A stretch of 64,000 nucleotides of DNA. It comes from Candidatus Gastranaerophilales bacterium (lineage in GTDB: Bacteria; Cyanobacteriota; Vampirovibrionia; Gastranaerophilales; Gastranaerophilaceae). This document shows positions 17,509-26,118 of the stretch, in pieces. Under the pieces are notes generated by a model. It ran no database searches and was not told where the DNA came from. It worked only from the letters and a program-made list of their open reading frames with translations. The stretch is from NCBI GenBank assembly GCA_944323395.1, contig CALUSI010000008.1, forward strand, positions 34,098-98,097, given 5' to 3'. Within the stretch, counting starts at the first letter, position 1. The number at the start of each line of letters is the position of its first letter. The position numbers and the translations under genes were made by a program.

Positions 17509-19176
17509 TTAGACTTCAAATAGAGAAAACAATCTGGTTCTTATTTCTTCAGAATCAAGTTCTTTTTGTATTTCATTCAGCTCAAGAGCTTTTTGATAAG
17601 ATTTAGCTGCTTCTATATTTTTGCCTTGTTCTTGGAGAACTCTACCCAAATTAAAATAAGCCATAACATAATCTTTTTTTATTGATATTGCCGTTTCAAA
17701 AAGTTTTTTTGCTTCTCTTAGATTTCTTATTCCATCCAAATATATAACACCTAAATTGTTATATGCAGAAGAATACTCAGGTTCTAATGCAATAGCTTTA
17801 TGGTAGGCTATAATTGCCTCTTCCAAATAATTTTTTTTCCACAATGCCATCGCACACTTATTATAAGAAACAGCATTCTTAGGATTTAATTTAATTGCTT
17901 CGCAATATGCTTTAATAGCGCTATCAATATCATCTGTTTGAAGATAAATATCGCCAAGTTCTACAAAAATTTCATCATTATTTTCATCCAAAATTATAGC
18001 TGTTTTTAACAAATCTACAGCTGTATCTATATCATCGAAAACATTATGATACAAAGAAGCTAAAGCCTGACATACAATAGCCGTCCACTCAGGATCCGGA
18101 TTTTTATCGATTGCAAATTTATAATGTTCACAAGCATCTTCATATTGTTCTGCTTTAACAAGAGCATATGCAAGTGCATTATGGTAGAAGGGATTTTCCT
18201 CATCTTTTGTTAAAGCAAGTTTAAACGCACTTACGGAATTTATAATATCCTCTTTTTTTAAATAAAGATGCCCAAGTTCATAATATATATTAGAACTATT
18301 TTCTTCAACTTCTAAAAGTTTTGTATAACAATCAATTGCAGTATCAATATCACTATCATAATAGACCTGAGTAATTGTCGCAACTTTTAACAACAAATCT
18401 TTATTATAAGGATTCGCTTCTAATGCTTTAATATAAGCATTTCTAGCTGTTTCTATATCGTCTTCTTGTATATTAATATCACCAATTTTTTTGTAATATA
18501 CTTCATTCCTACCGGTAGAATTAGCTGCAACATCATATGCTTTTACAGCCATAGAATAATTTTTAGTTTTTTCTAAAACTTTACCTAACAAATCATAAAA
18601 AATTAATGAAAAATTCTTTGCTATGTTTTTGTATAACATTTTCATTGAAGAATTATCAAGTGGAATACTCAAACTACCTGATAACATATAATATAAAGAT
18701 TGAGACAAATCTTTTGCATTCAAATTTGTATCATGCATTTTATCTATGTACATTGAAGCCAACGACAATCTCGATCGTGCTGATTTAAAAGGACTCAATT
18801 TAATAGCTTCTTTTAACTCTTTTTCAGCTTCATCATATTTTTTTGCCATTTCAAGAAAATATGCAGCATAAATACGAGCATTTGGATTAGATGGAGAAAT
18901 ATTGATTGCAGACTTACATTGTTCAATTGCAGAAGAAAGATTTATTTCACCTTTATCCCACAATAATGTTGCAAGTCGATAATAAGCTTCAGCAATGTTT
19001 GGATTAAATTTAATTGCATCTATATAATTATCAACAGCATTATCCAAATCTGATTTTTTGCCCTTTATTAAATACTGTTCATGATATTTACGAGCAAACT
19101 CCATGTAATCTTGAGCCATAGAATCAAAATCAAATTCTTCAGTTTCTATAGAATTACTTATGATTTTTTTAGACAT
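17509..19176 (-). CDS. Long TPR-repeat protein, 555 aa, cytoplasmic
   Basis: At least twelve tetratricopeptide repeats from about residue 40 to 540, for example NIAEAYYRLATLLWDKG, NAVSYNKCAMALWKKNYLE and SSAYNNLGVIYLDG. The DNDE-rich linkers (DDIDTAVD, DDIDSAIK) give it an acidic surface. No signal peptide or catalytic domain, so probably a scaffold or adaptor; partner unknown. It is convergent with the sigma-factor gene, 9 bases apart. O-GlcNAc-transferase-like TPRs look similar but no transferase domain is present. Confidence 0.92.
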   Translation of the reverse strand: MSKKIISNSIETEEFDFDSMAQDYMEFARKYHEQYLIKGKKSDLDNAVDNYIDAIKFNPNIAEAYYRLATLLWDKGEINLSSAIEQCKSAINISPSNPNARIYAAYFLEMAKKYDEAEKELKEAIKLSPFKSARSRLSLASMYIDKMHDTNLNAKDLSQSLYYMLSGSLSIPLDNSSMKMLYKNIAKNFSLIFYDLLGKVLEKTKNYSMAVKAYDVAANSTGRNEVYYKKIGDINIQEDDIETARNAYIKALEANPYNKDLLLKVATITQVYYDSDIDTAIDCYTKLLEVEENSSNIYYELGHLYLKKEDIINSVSAFKLALTKDEENPFYHNALAYALVKAEQYEDACEHYKFAIDKNPDPEWTAIVCQALASLYHNVFDDIDTAVDLLKTAIILDENNDEIFVELGDIYLQTDDIDSAIKAYCEAIKLNPKNAVSYNKCAMALWKKNYLEEAIIAYHKAIALEPEYSSAYNNLGVIYLDGIRNLREAKKLFETAISIKKDYVMAYFNLGRVLQEQGKNIEAAKSYQKALELNEIQKELDSEEIRTRLFSLFEV

Positions 19177-19361
19177 CGACCATCTATTCCTCTACAATAT
19201 ATATCATCCGATAAAATTTAAAAAAAAGGAATATTTTGCCTCTAAAATACTGCATTTGGAGTAGTAACTATTATATTAATTTACAAAAATAATAACAAAA
19301 GACAATTTTTCAGACTATTTTGTTTTTATAAAATTAGGTAGTTACATACAAGGAGATTTTT

Positions 19362-19814
19362 ATGAATCCGATAAAATTTGGAGAAGTGAATTACATATCT
19401 AAATATGGGAAAGATGGCCTCCGTACAAAGACAGAACAAAGTGTAAATAAAGAAATACAAAAAGATTCATTCAACCCAAAATATAAATCCAAAGGAAATA
19501 AAAAAGCAGCTGGTGTTTTAGGTACAATCTTACTAATGGTTGCAACAGGTGTTGCTGCATATAAAGGGAAAGGTAAAATCCAACAAATTCTAAAAAAGAT
19601 TAGTAACGGAGTAACTAGTGCAATAAAAAATTTCGGAACAAAACATCCTAATTTAGCTCAAGCAGGTAAATCATTAAAAGAAGCCGGAACACATTTAAAA
19701 GATGCTTGTGCAAAACCGACCGAATTTGTAAAAAAAGGTGCAAAACTAATAGCAAAACCATTCCTAGCAATATACAATGGAGCAAAAAATTTATTTACTA
19801 AAAAGACTAACTAA
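19362..19814 (+). CDS. Small membrane protein with N-terminal IKFG motif, 150 aa
   Basis: Unrecognised. Ribosome binding site AAGGAG. N-terminus MNPIKFGEVNYISKYG. One hydrophobic segment (AAGVLGTILLMVATGVAAY, residues about 49-67), then a strongly basic, amphipathic C-terminal half with Lys/Ala/Gly-rich helices ending in FVKKGAKLIAKPFLAIYNGAKNLF. No cysteine except one. It overlaps the next gene by one base (TAATG), so the two are almost certainly co-translated and may act together. Belongs to the recurrent unknown group in this window. Confidence 0.8.
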   Translation: MNPIKFGEVNYISKYGKDGLRTKTEQSVNKEIQKDSFNPKYKSKGNKKAAGVLGTILLMVATGVAAYKGKGKIQQILKKISNGVTSAIKNFGTKHPNLAQAGKSLKEAGTHLKDACAKPTEFVKKGAKLIAKPFLAIYNGAKNLFTKKTN

Positions 19815-21652
19815 TGATACAAAACAATAATTTACAGACATCAAATAATATATTTAGCTTGTTCCCCAAGTATACACTGGAACAAGCTAATGTAGTGCAA
19901 AAGACAAGCTCGAAAATACCTGTAAATTATTCTACTGAAGATAAAAAAGATTCAATTGAACTTACAAAGAAAAAATCAAGCAAAGCTAAGAAAATTATTT
20001 TTGGTTCTACACTTGCTTCCACAATAATAACTGCAGGAATAGTCAGTATGTTTTTGGCAAAAGGCTTTCACGGAAGTTCTTTGAAAAAACTAACAAAATT
20101 AAAAGATAAATTAACAAGAGAAATTTCTGAAAGTGGAAGTAAAAAAGCTGAAGGAATAACTTCCAAAACAATTTTATATGCAAAAAAAGGAACTAAAAAA
20201 GCAATAGATGGACTTGAAGCCACATCAAATTTTGCAGCTGTAAAAGACTGGACTTGTGATAAAATTCTAAGATTAAACAAGGCAACCGCTAAATTTGCAG
20301 ATAAATCCAAAAACTTATTTAAAAAAGTTGTAGACAAAACCCTTGGAAAAAAATATGACAAAGTTGAAGTAAAAGTAAAAGATTTAACTTCACTTCTAAA
20401 GCACTATAACATTACCAATTTAGAAAATTTAGATGATGCTCAAAAAATAATGCCCGTAACAATTAAAGGTGAGACAAAAACCTTAGCAGAATGGGTCGAA
20501 AAACTCTCCCAAGAAATAAAACGCCTTGAAAGTGCTTATGATGATGGATTTAGTTTAGGAGCAAGAAAGTTAAGAGGACAAAAACGCACTAAATTATTGT
20601 CTGGAATTTCTGACAAAATAAAAGAAAAATTGTTCGGAACAAAAGGAAATAAAGTTGATACAAATAATTATAGAACATATGTAACCCAAGATGTTTCAAG
20701 TACTGCTCAACAAGAACTAAGAGAAGAAATCTTACGAGCAAGAAAAAAAGTTACAAACAATATTCCTGCAATATATGATGATATAAAAGGTAAAGTTAAT
20801 CAGTTCTCGAATTCAATAAAATTTCAAGATACAGCTTCTTTAGATTTCATAACAAAATTAAATCAACAACTTGATGCATTTAAGAAATGCTCGGGTGCAA
20901 GTGAAGCCACTTCAAGAAGAAAAATTGTTGAGGAAATATCATCAAGCGTTGATGACTTTATTGAATTAATAAAGAAATCAGATTATACAGATATCGAAAA
21001 AGCAAACTTATTTGATATTTTGAATTCAATAAAAGCTTCAGCTAAATCTACAAGCGGAAAATCAAAAGGTGCACTTGAGGAAATAATGACAATCCTAAAA
21101 GGATTAAACAGTAAAACACTACAAGGCACAAATACGAAAATCATAACTGATGCGGAATTTAAAGATTTTTCAAAATTATCATCTAGAATAAGCAAAGGAC
21201 TTGATAGTGCTACAGAACTTGAAATGGGTGAATATTTCTTGAAACATGCAGAACTTGAAGTTGGTTCTGCAGCAACAGACGTATTATCATTACTTTTCCC
21301 AATAGGTGCCGGTGCAATTGCAATTGCCAAAGGTGATGATAAAGAGGAAAAAGTTTCTGCAACATTAACTACATGCATTCCATTAGCAGGCAGTTTTGCA
21401 ACATTTATCTACGGTACAACAAAGATGTTCTCAGGTGCAAAGAATTTAATGTTTTCATTAGTTTCAGGTATTGCATTAGGTAAGCTTGGAAATTATTGTG
21501 ATAAATTATACAAAAAATATAAAGAATCAGGCTCTGTAGCAAAAGTAGCAAAAGAAGAATATGATAATTTCTGGACAGATTTAACTCCTAAATATGCTCA
21601 ACCTTTAAAAGATAATAACAAAACAGATAACAAAGATAATAAATCTAAATAA
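19814..21652 (+). CDS. Large helical membrane protein, 612 aa, unknown
   Basis: Unrecognised. N-terminal 55 residues polar, then a hydrophobic segment (IIFGSTLASTIITAGIVSMF, about 61-80), a long Lys/Ser/Glu-rich helical region (about 85-480) with likely coiled coils, and a C-terminal hydrophobic region with three segments (about 489-507, 519-536 and 543-558). Between the first two of these is the charged block KGDDKEEK. The same order, hydrophobic then GD-x-KE then hydrophobic, occurs twice in the 967-residue protein at 44025-46928, which suggests a shared domain. Starts at the last base of the previous stop codon. The C-terminal tail is Asn/Lys/Asp repeats. Confidence 0.82.
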   Translation: MIQNNNLQTSNNIFSLFPKYTLEQANVVQKTSSKIPVNYSTEDKKDSIELTKKKSSKAKKIIFGSTLASTIITAGIVSMFLAKGFHGSSLKKLTKLKDKLTREISESGSKKAEGITSKTILYAKKGTKKAIDGLEATSNFAAVKDWTCDKILRLNKATAKFADKSKNLFKKVVDKTLGKKYDKVEVKVKDLTSLLKHYNITNLENLDDAQKIMPVTIKGETKTLAEWVEKLSQEIKRLESAYDDGFSLGARKLRGQKRTKLLSGISDKIKEKLFGTKGNKVDTNNYRTYVTQDVSSTAQQELREEILRARKKVTNNIPAIYDDIKGKVNQFSNSIKFQDTASLDFITKLNQQLDAFKKCSGASEATSRRKIVEEISSSVDDFIELIKKSDYTDIEKANLFDILNSIKASAKSTSGKSKGALEEIMTILKGLNSKTLQGTNTKIITDAEFKDFSKLSSRISKGLDSATELEMGEYFLKHAELEVGSAATDVLSLLFPIGAGAIAIAKGDDKEEKVSATLTTCIPLAGSFATFIYGTTKMFSGAKNLMFSLVSGIALGKLGNYCDKLYKKYKESGSVAKVAKEEYDNFWTDLTPKYAQPLKDNNKTDNKDNKSK

Positions 21653-21654
21653 TC

Positions 21655-21678
21655 ACTCATTTAATTGAGTAATTTTTT
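21655..21678 (+). terminator. Weak intrinsic terminator
   Basis: Short stem ACTCA / TGAGT with a 6-base loop, followed by AATTTTTT. It lies just after the stop of the 612-residue gene. The five-base stem is marginal. Confidence 0.45.
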
Positions 21679-21702
21679 ATTCTTTAATTATAAAATATAG
21701 TT

Positions 21703-22494
21703 ATGAAGAAAATTTTAACTATATTCTTAATATTAGGTATTATAAATTCAACAGCAATCGCAGTTGAATTTGATTCTTCAATAGATGCCAGTATAAGAAA
21801 AGATTTTAATGTTGAAACTAATGAATTACCGGCTCTTCCCAATGCCATTCCAACTACAAATCCTGTAAAAGCAGAAGTTTTAACACAAACGAAATACAAT
21901 CCTACTGGAAAAATATACACTCTTAAACGAGGGACCAAAATAAATCTAACATCAACAAACAAAATATCTGATTGGATGCACAAAGGAAGTCAAGTAACAT
22001 TTAGTTCCAACGGCAATATATATACAAAAGAAGGAACTATAATTCCAGCGGGAACAATATTTAAAGGAACAGTAACAGATGCTCACAGACCTCAACTAAC
22101 CGGAAACGGAGGTTTGGTCGAACTTAAAATTGATGAAATATACTTTAACGGAATAATGTCAAAAATAGATACAAAAGTAAGTATGGCAAATTCTAAAAGG
22201 ATATTTTTAAGCAATATAAAGGGTAAACGTTCATACTGGAAGAATTTTTCAAAAGTAATGACACCAGGTAAAAAAGTTTTTTCAGCAACCCATACTTGCG
22301 CTATGGCTATGATGCCAATCCCTTTTGTTAACCTATTTTCAATAATTCCTTTAGCAGGCGGAGCTGTTGTTTATACATTAAATTTAGTAACAGCACCTGT
22401 TATTACAATATTTACAAAGGGTGGTTCTTTATCATTACCTGCCGGCACACAATTTCAAATCAAAATCACAGATGAAGTAAAAATTAAAGGTTAA
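21703..22494 (+). CDS. Secreted/periplasmic protein, 263 aa, unknown
   Basis: Signal peptide MKKILTIFLILGIINSTAIA with cleavage before VEF. The mature part has beta-rich segments such as KRGTKINLTSTNKIS, TIIPAGTIFKGTVTDA and LPAGTQFQIKITDEVKI, where the I-P-A-G-T-x-F pattern resembles the barrel domain found in TrbI/VirB10-like and related envelope proteins; the resemblance is weak. A hydrophobic stretch (MMPIPFVNLFSIIPLAGGAVVYTLN, given in part, about residues 204-232) may be a membrane-associated hairpin. It follows the 612-residue gene by 50 bases; no operon partner is known. Confidence 0.7.
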   Translation: MKKILTIFLILGIINSTAIAVEFDSSIDASIRKDFNVETNELPALPNAIPTTNPVKAEVLTQTKYNPTGKIYTLKRGTKINLTSTNKISDWMHKGSQVTFSSNGNIYTKEGTIIPAGTIFKGTVTDAHRPQLTGNGGLVELKIDEIYFNGIMSKIDTKVSMANSKRIFLSNIKGKRSYWKNFSKVMTPGKKVFSATHTCAMAMMPIPFVNLFSIIPLAGGAVVYTLNLVTAPVITIFTKGGSLSLPAGTQFQIKITDEVKIKG

Positions 22495-22557
22495 TTTAAA
22501 TTGTTGATTAGAGTATATTTTTATATTACGCTAGAGACAGTTTGAAAGGAAATATTT

Positions 22558-23655
22558 ATGTTACGAGCAGGAATTGTAGGATTACCAAACGTAGGGAAAT
22601 CAACATTATTTAACGCATTAACTTCTTCAAATAATGCACAGAGCGCAAACTTTCCGTTTTGTACTATAGAACCAAATGTCGGCGTTGTTAATGTTCCTGA
22701 TGAAAGACTTCAGATTTTAGGCAAACTTGTTAAAACTCAAACAATAATTCCTACTGCTATTGAGTTTGTGGATATAGCAGGACTTGTAAAAGGTGCAAGT
22801 AAAGGAGAAGGACTTGGCAACCAATTTTTACACAATATAAGAGAAGTTGATGCAATTATTCAAGTTGTAAGATGTTTTGATGATATAAATACAATCCATG
22901 TTGCGGGAAAAGTTAATCCTATTGATGACATAGAAACCATTAATACAGAATTAGCATTAGCGGATATGGCATCAATAGAAAAAAGGCTTGAAAGATTAAC
23001 TAAAATAGTTAAAACAGGCGACAAACAAGCTGCTCTTGAATATAAAGTTCTATCAAAAATAAATGAATTATTAGCAGATGCAACATTTATAAATCTCGAA
23101 AAATATTTTGAAGATGAAGAACTCGAATTTGCAAAAAATTCACAATTAATGTGTATAAAACCTGTTATATATGCAGCAAATGTTAGCGAAACAGATTTAG
23201 CAACAGGTAATAATTATGTTGAACAGGTAAGAGAATATGCTTCTAAACATGGAGCTGATGTTGTTGTAATTTCAGCAAAAATAGAAGCAGAACTTGTAGA
23301 TTTATCACAGGAAGAAGCAAAAGCATATTTATCAGATTTAGGCGTAACAAGTTCAGGTATTGAAAGAATGGTTCAATCTGTATATAAGCTGCTTGATTTA
23401 ACAACCTTTATAACGGCTGGAGAAAAAGAAGTAAGAGCTTGGACTGTAAAAAAAGGTTCTAAGGCTCCAAAAGCAGCCGGTGTTATTCACACAGACTTCG
23501 AAAAAGGTTTCATAAGAGCAGAAGTAACGAGTTATAAAGACTTTGTAGATGCAGGTTCTTACGTTGTAGCCAGAGAAAGAGGTGTTACTAGACTTGAAGG
23601 AAAAGATTACATTATTCAAGATGGAGACATAGTCCACTTTAGATTTAATGTGTAG
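22558..23655 (+). CDS. ychF: Redox-regulated ATPase YchF (Obg-like)
   Basis: Universally conserved P-loop protein of the Obg family that binds ATP in preference to GTP and associates with ribosomes. 365 residues, normal length. G1 GLPNVGKSTLFNAL, G3 region DIAGLVKGASKGEGLGN, the altered G4 motif NVSE (YchF proteins have N-x-x-E where GTPases have NKxD), coiled-coil insertion, and the C-terminal TGS domain ending in VHFRFNV. Ribosome binding site GAAAGGAAA. Its 3-prime end overlaps that of the B12-binding protein gene by 11 bases. Confidence 0.98.
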   Translation: MLRAGIVGLPNVGKSTLFNALTSSNNAQSANFPFCTIEPNVGVVNVPDERLQILGKLVKTQTIIPTAIEFVDIAGLVKGASKGEGLGNQFLHNIREVDAIIQVVRCFDDINTIHVAGKVNPIDDIETINTELALADMASIEKRLERLTKIVKTGDKQAALEYKVLSKINELLADATFINLEKYFEDEELEFAKNSQLMCIKPVIYAANVSETDLATGNNYVEQVREYASKHGADVVVISAKIEAELVDLSQEEAKAYLSDLGVTSSGIERMVQSVYKLLDLTTFITAGEKEVRAWTVKKGSKAPKAAGVIHTDFEKGFIRAEVTSYKDFVDAGSYVVARERGVTRLEGKDYIIQDGDIVHFRFNV

Positions 23656-24442
23656 GCTTTTCACTAAAATTTAATGTAGAGAATAATTTAACCGCTTCTG
23701 CAACTCTAGGTCCAGGGCGGTTTATTATATCTCTTTGCTTTGAACTTAAATATAATATTCTAGTTTTCGGGAATAATTTTTTTATTTTCTCAACATCAGA
23801 AGGGAAACAAATAATAATAACATCAGGATTTTTTTCAAGAACATATTCTAAAGTTATATTTGGATAATAATATGGAATTTCGGATGTAATAGAAATATGT
23901 CCTGATTTTTGTATAATATCAGTTATAAAACTCTCGCTTCCGATTGTAACAAGAGGATTTGTTTGTACTACGTATAAAATTTTTTTAGGATTATTAGTCC
24001 TGTTTCCTTCAATTTTCTGGTTTATGTCTTTTATAAGTTTTTTTGCATTTTTTTCACTATTTGTAATTTTAGCAATGTTATTTATAGCTTCATATATTTC
24101 TTCAATTTTTGTAAACTCAAAATAAACAGGCTTAGTTTTTGTTAAAGAAAGTTCCCCAAGTTTAGGTTTAGCAGACGTCATTGCAAATAAATAATCAGGT
24201 TTTAAACTAACAATCATTTCCATATTAACAAAATAAGTGTCACCAATAATTGGTTTTTCTTTAACCTTTTCAGGGTAATTACATGTTGAAGAAACAGCAA
24301 GAAGATTATTTTCAGCACCGAGTGAATATATAATTTCAGTTATAACAGGAGACAAACTAACATAAGTTGAAGCTAATGTTATATTTCCTATCAAGAATAA
24401 TACAAAACTAATTACATATCTGTATATGAATATCTTCTTCAT
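23645..24442 (-). CDS. btuF: Periplasmic cobalamin-binding protein, BtuF-like
   Basis: Substrate-binding component of the B12 ABC importer. 265 residues with a signal peptide (residues about 8-25). The YVSLSPVITEIIYSLGAENNL and CNYPEKVKEKPIIGD segments and the LKPDYLFA strand are typical of class III (BtuF/FhuD) binding proteins. It is the last gene of the riboswitch-led operon and overlaps the ATPase gene by 35 bases. Specificity for cobalamin is inferred from the riboswitch; iron-siderophore or cobinamide binding is the alternative from sequence alone. Confidence 0.88.
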   Translation of the reverse strand: MKKIFIYRYVISFVLFLIGNITLASTYVSLSPVITEIIYSLGAENNLLAVSSTCNYPEKVKEKPIIGDTYFVNMEMIVSLKPDYLFAMTSAKPKLGELSLTKTKPVYFEFTKIEEIYEAINNIAKITNSEKNAKKLIKDINQKIEGNRTNNPKKILYVVQTNPLVTIGSESFITDIIQKSGHISITSEIPYYYPNITLEYVLEKNPDVIIICFPSDVEKIKKLFPKTRILYLSSKQRDIINRPGPRVAEAVKLFSTLNFSEKPTH

Positions 24443-25130
24443 TATTTATAACCTTAAAGTCAATTCCAAATATTTTTTTTAATATGTCAGAAGAAATAAA
24501 ATCTTTCTTTTCACCGTATAATATTTCATTTTTTCTTGTTAAACCAACAAAATAATCTCCATAATTAGAGGCCAAGTTAATATCATGAAGAACAATAATA
24601 CAAGTAATTCCTGCTTGTGTAAGTTTTTTTATCATATTTAGGATTTTTATTTGGTTAATTAAATCCATATTAGCAGTAGGTTCATCAAGTAATAGAATAT
24701 GCGCTTCTGAAATTAAGCCTAATGCTATATTTGCTTTTTGTAATTCACCTGAACTTAAATTATCTATTAGTGTATATTTCTTATCTGTAAGTTCCAGTAC
24801 ACTAAGCACTTCATTCACTTTATCTTTTTCTTCTTTTGTCAAAAACCACTTCCAGTTTTGTTTATAAAAAGAGGATTCAATATATTCTTGCAAAGTAATA
24901 CCATTAGGATATTTTATCCTTTGCGGAAGATAAAATAAATCTTTATTATTTACTGTTATTTCACCCATTTGAGGTTTAATAATACCGGCAATTATTTTTA
25001 GCAAAGTAGTTTTTCCAATTCCATTAGTACCCACTAACATTGTAATTTTATTCTGAGGAATTTGTATACTTGCATTTTCAAAAAGTTTTATCTTATCAAC
25101 CGAATAAGAAAGGTTATTAATATTAATCAC
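24408..25130 (-). CDS. btuD: B12 ABC transporter ATPase, BtuD-like
   Basis: Energises import through the permease below. 240 residues. Walker A GTNGIGKTTL (about 34-43), Q-loop YLPQRI, signature LSSGELQKANIALG (LSSGE rather than LSGGQ), Walker B ILLLDEPTANMD and switch histidine VLHDINLA are all present. Overlaps btuC by 8 bases and btuF by 35 bases, consistent with coupled translation. Confidence 0.92.
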   Translation of the reverse strand: MININNLSYSVDKIKLFENASIQIPQNKITMLVGTNGIGKTTLLKIIAGIIKPQMGEITVNNKDLFYLPQRIKYPNGITLQEYIESSFYKQNWKWFLTKEEKDKVNEVLSVLELTDKKYTLIDNLSSGELQKANIALGLISEAHILLLDEPTANMDLINQIKILNMIKKLTQAGITCIIVLHDINLASNYGDYFVGLTRKNEILYGEKKDFISSDILKKIFGIDFKVINNEEDIHIQICN

Positions 25131-26106
25131 TAAAAATATCTCCTTTCTTAACTAAGAAGAAAACGAAAACAGGCGCACCTATAAAAGCAATAACAAGTCC
25201 CAAAGGAACTTGAAGTGGGTATATTACGGTTCTTGCAATATAATCAGCTATAAGAATCAAGCTACTACCTATTAATATATTAGATACAAATAGCCATCTG
25301 TAATCTTGTCCCAACAACATTCTAGATATTTGTGGCGCAATAATACCTACAAATCCAAGTATTCCTGCTGAAAATACACTCAAAGAGGTTAATAAAGAAG
25401 CCAAAATTATTATAAGTAAAGTATAAAAATATCTTCTTTTTTTATCTGTCGATAATAAATCAGAATCTAATCTCAAATAATTTAATTTCGGAATAAAAAA
25501 AGCGGTTATAAACATTAAAATCATAAACAATATTATCAATGCTTTATTAGAGATTACTTCATTATTTGTAACTCCACCCGATAGAATTAGCATCATCAAG
25601 TATGATTTTAAAGGATTTATAAGTATTATTAAAGAAATTAAAGAACTTACAAAAATATTTATAGACAAACCTATTAATATTAATTTTGTAATCGAAAATT
25701 TACTTAATCCGGAAAAAGTAATAACTATAGCGGAAGAAAGTAAAGCGCCAATAAAGCCAAAAATAGAATAATTAGAACTATTAAAAAACAAAATAGAAAG
25801 AACAATTCCAAGACCTGCGCCTGAAGATATTCCCGTAATATAAGGCTCAGCGAGAGGATTCTTTGAAACAGATTGCATAAACATACCGGCAAGAGCCAAA
25901 CAGCAGCCTGCAATTAATGCTTTTAATGCTCTTGGATACCTTAGTACCGTCAATATTATACTGTCAGAATCTTCTGAAATATTAAAAGCTTTATATAGCA
26001 TATTAATTCCAAAATCTTTGTATCCTGCATACATAGCAAGATACAAAGATAAAATAAGTATTAAGAATAAAACTATTATTATTAATATTTTTCTATATTT
26101 ATTCAT
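25123..26106 (-). CDS. btuC: B12 ABC transporter permease, BtuC-like (FecCD family)
   Basis: Inner-membrane channel; 327 residues with about ten hydrophobic segments as in BtuC. Family signatures RYPRALKALIAGCCLALAG, NPLAEPYITGISSGAGLG and GFVGIIAPQISRMLLGQDYR are clear. Second gene in the operon, 12 bases after the receptor gene. Iron-complex permeases share the fold, so cobalamin specificity depends on the riboswitch context. Confidence 0.92.
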   Translation of the reverse strand: MNKYRKILIIIVLFLILILSLYLAMYAGYKDFGINMLYKAFNISEDSDSIILTVLRYPRALKALIAGCCLALAGMFMQSVSKNPLAEPYITGISSGAGLGIVLSILFFNSSNYSIFGFIGALLSSAIVITFSGLSKFSITKLILIGLSINIFVSSLISLIILINPLKSYLMMLILSGGVTNNEVISNKALIILFMILMFITAFFIPKLNYLRLDSDLLSTDKKRRYFYTLLIIILASLLTSLSVFSAGILGFVGIIAPQISRMLLGQDYRWLFVSNILIGSSLILIADYIARTVIYPLQVPLGLVIAFIGAPVFVFFLVKKGDIFSD

Positions 26107-26118
26107 AGATTAACTATA

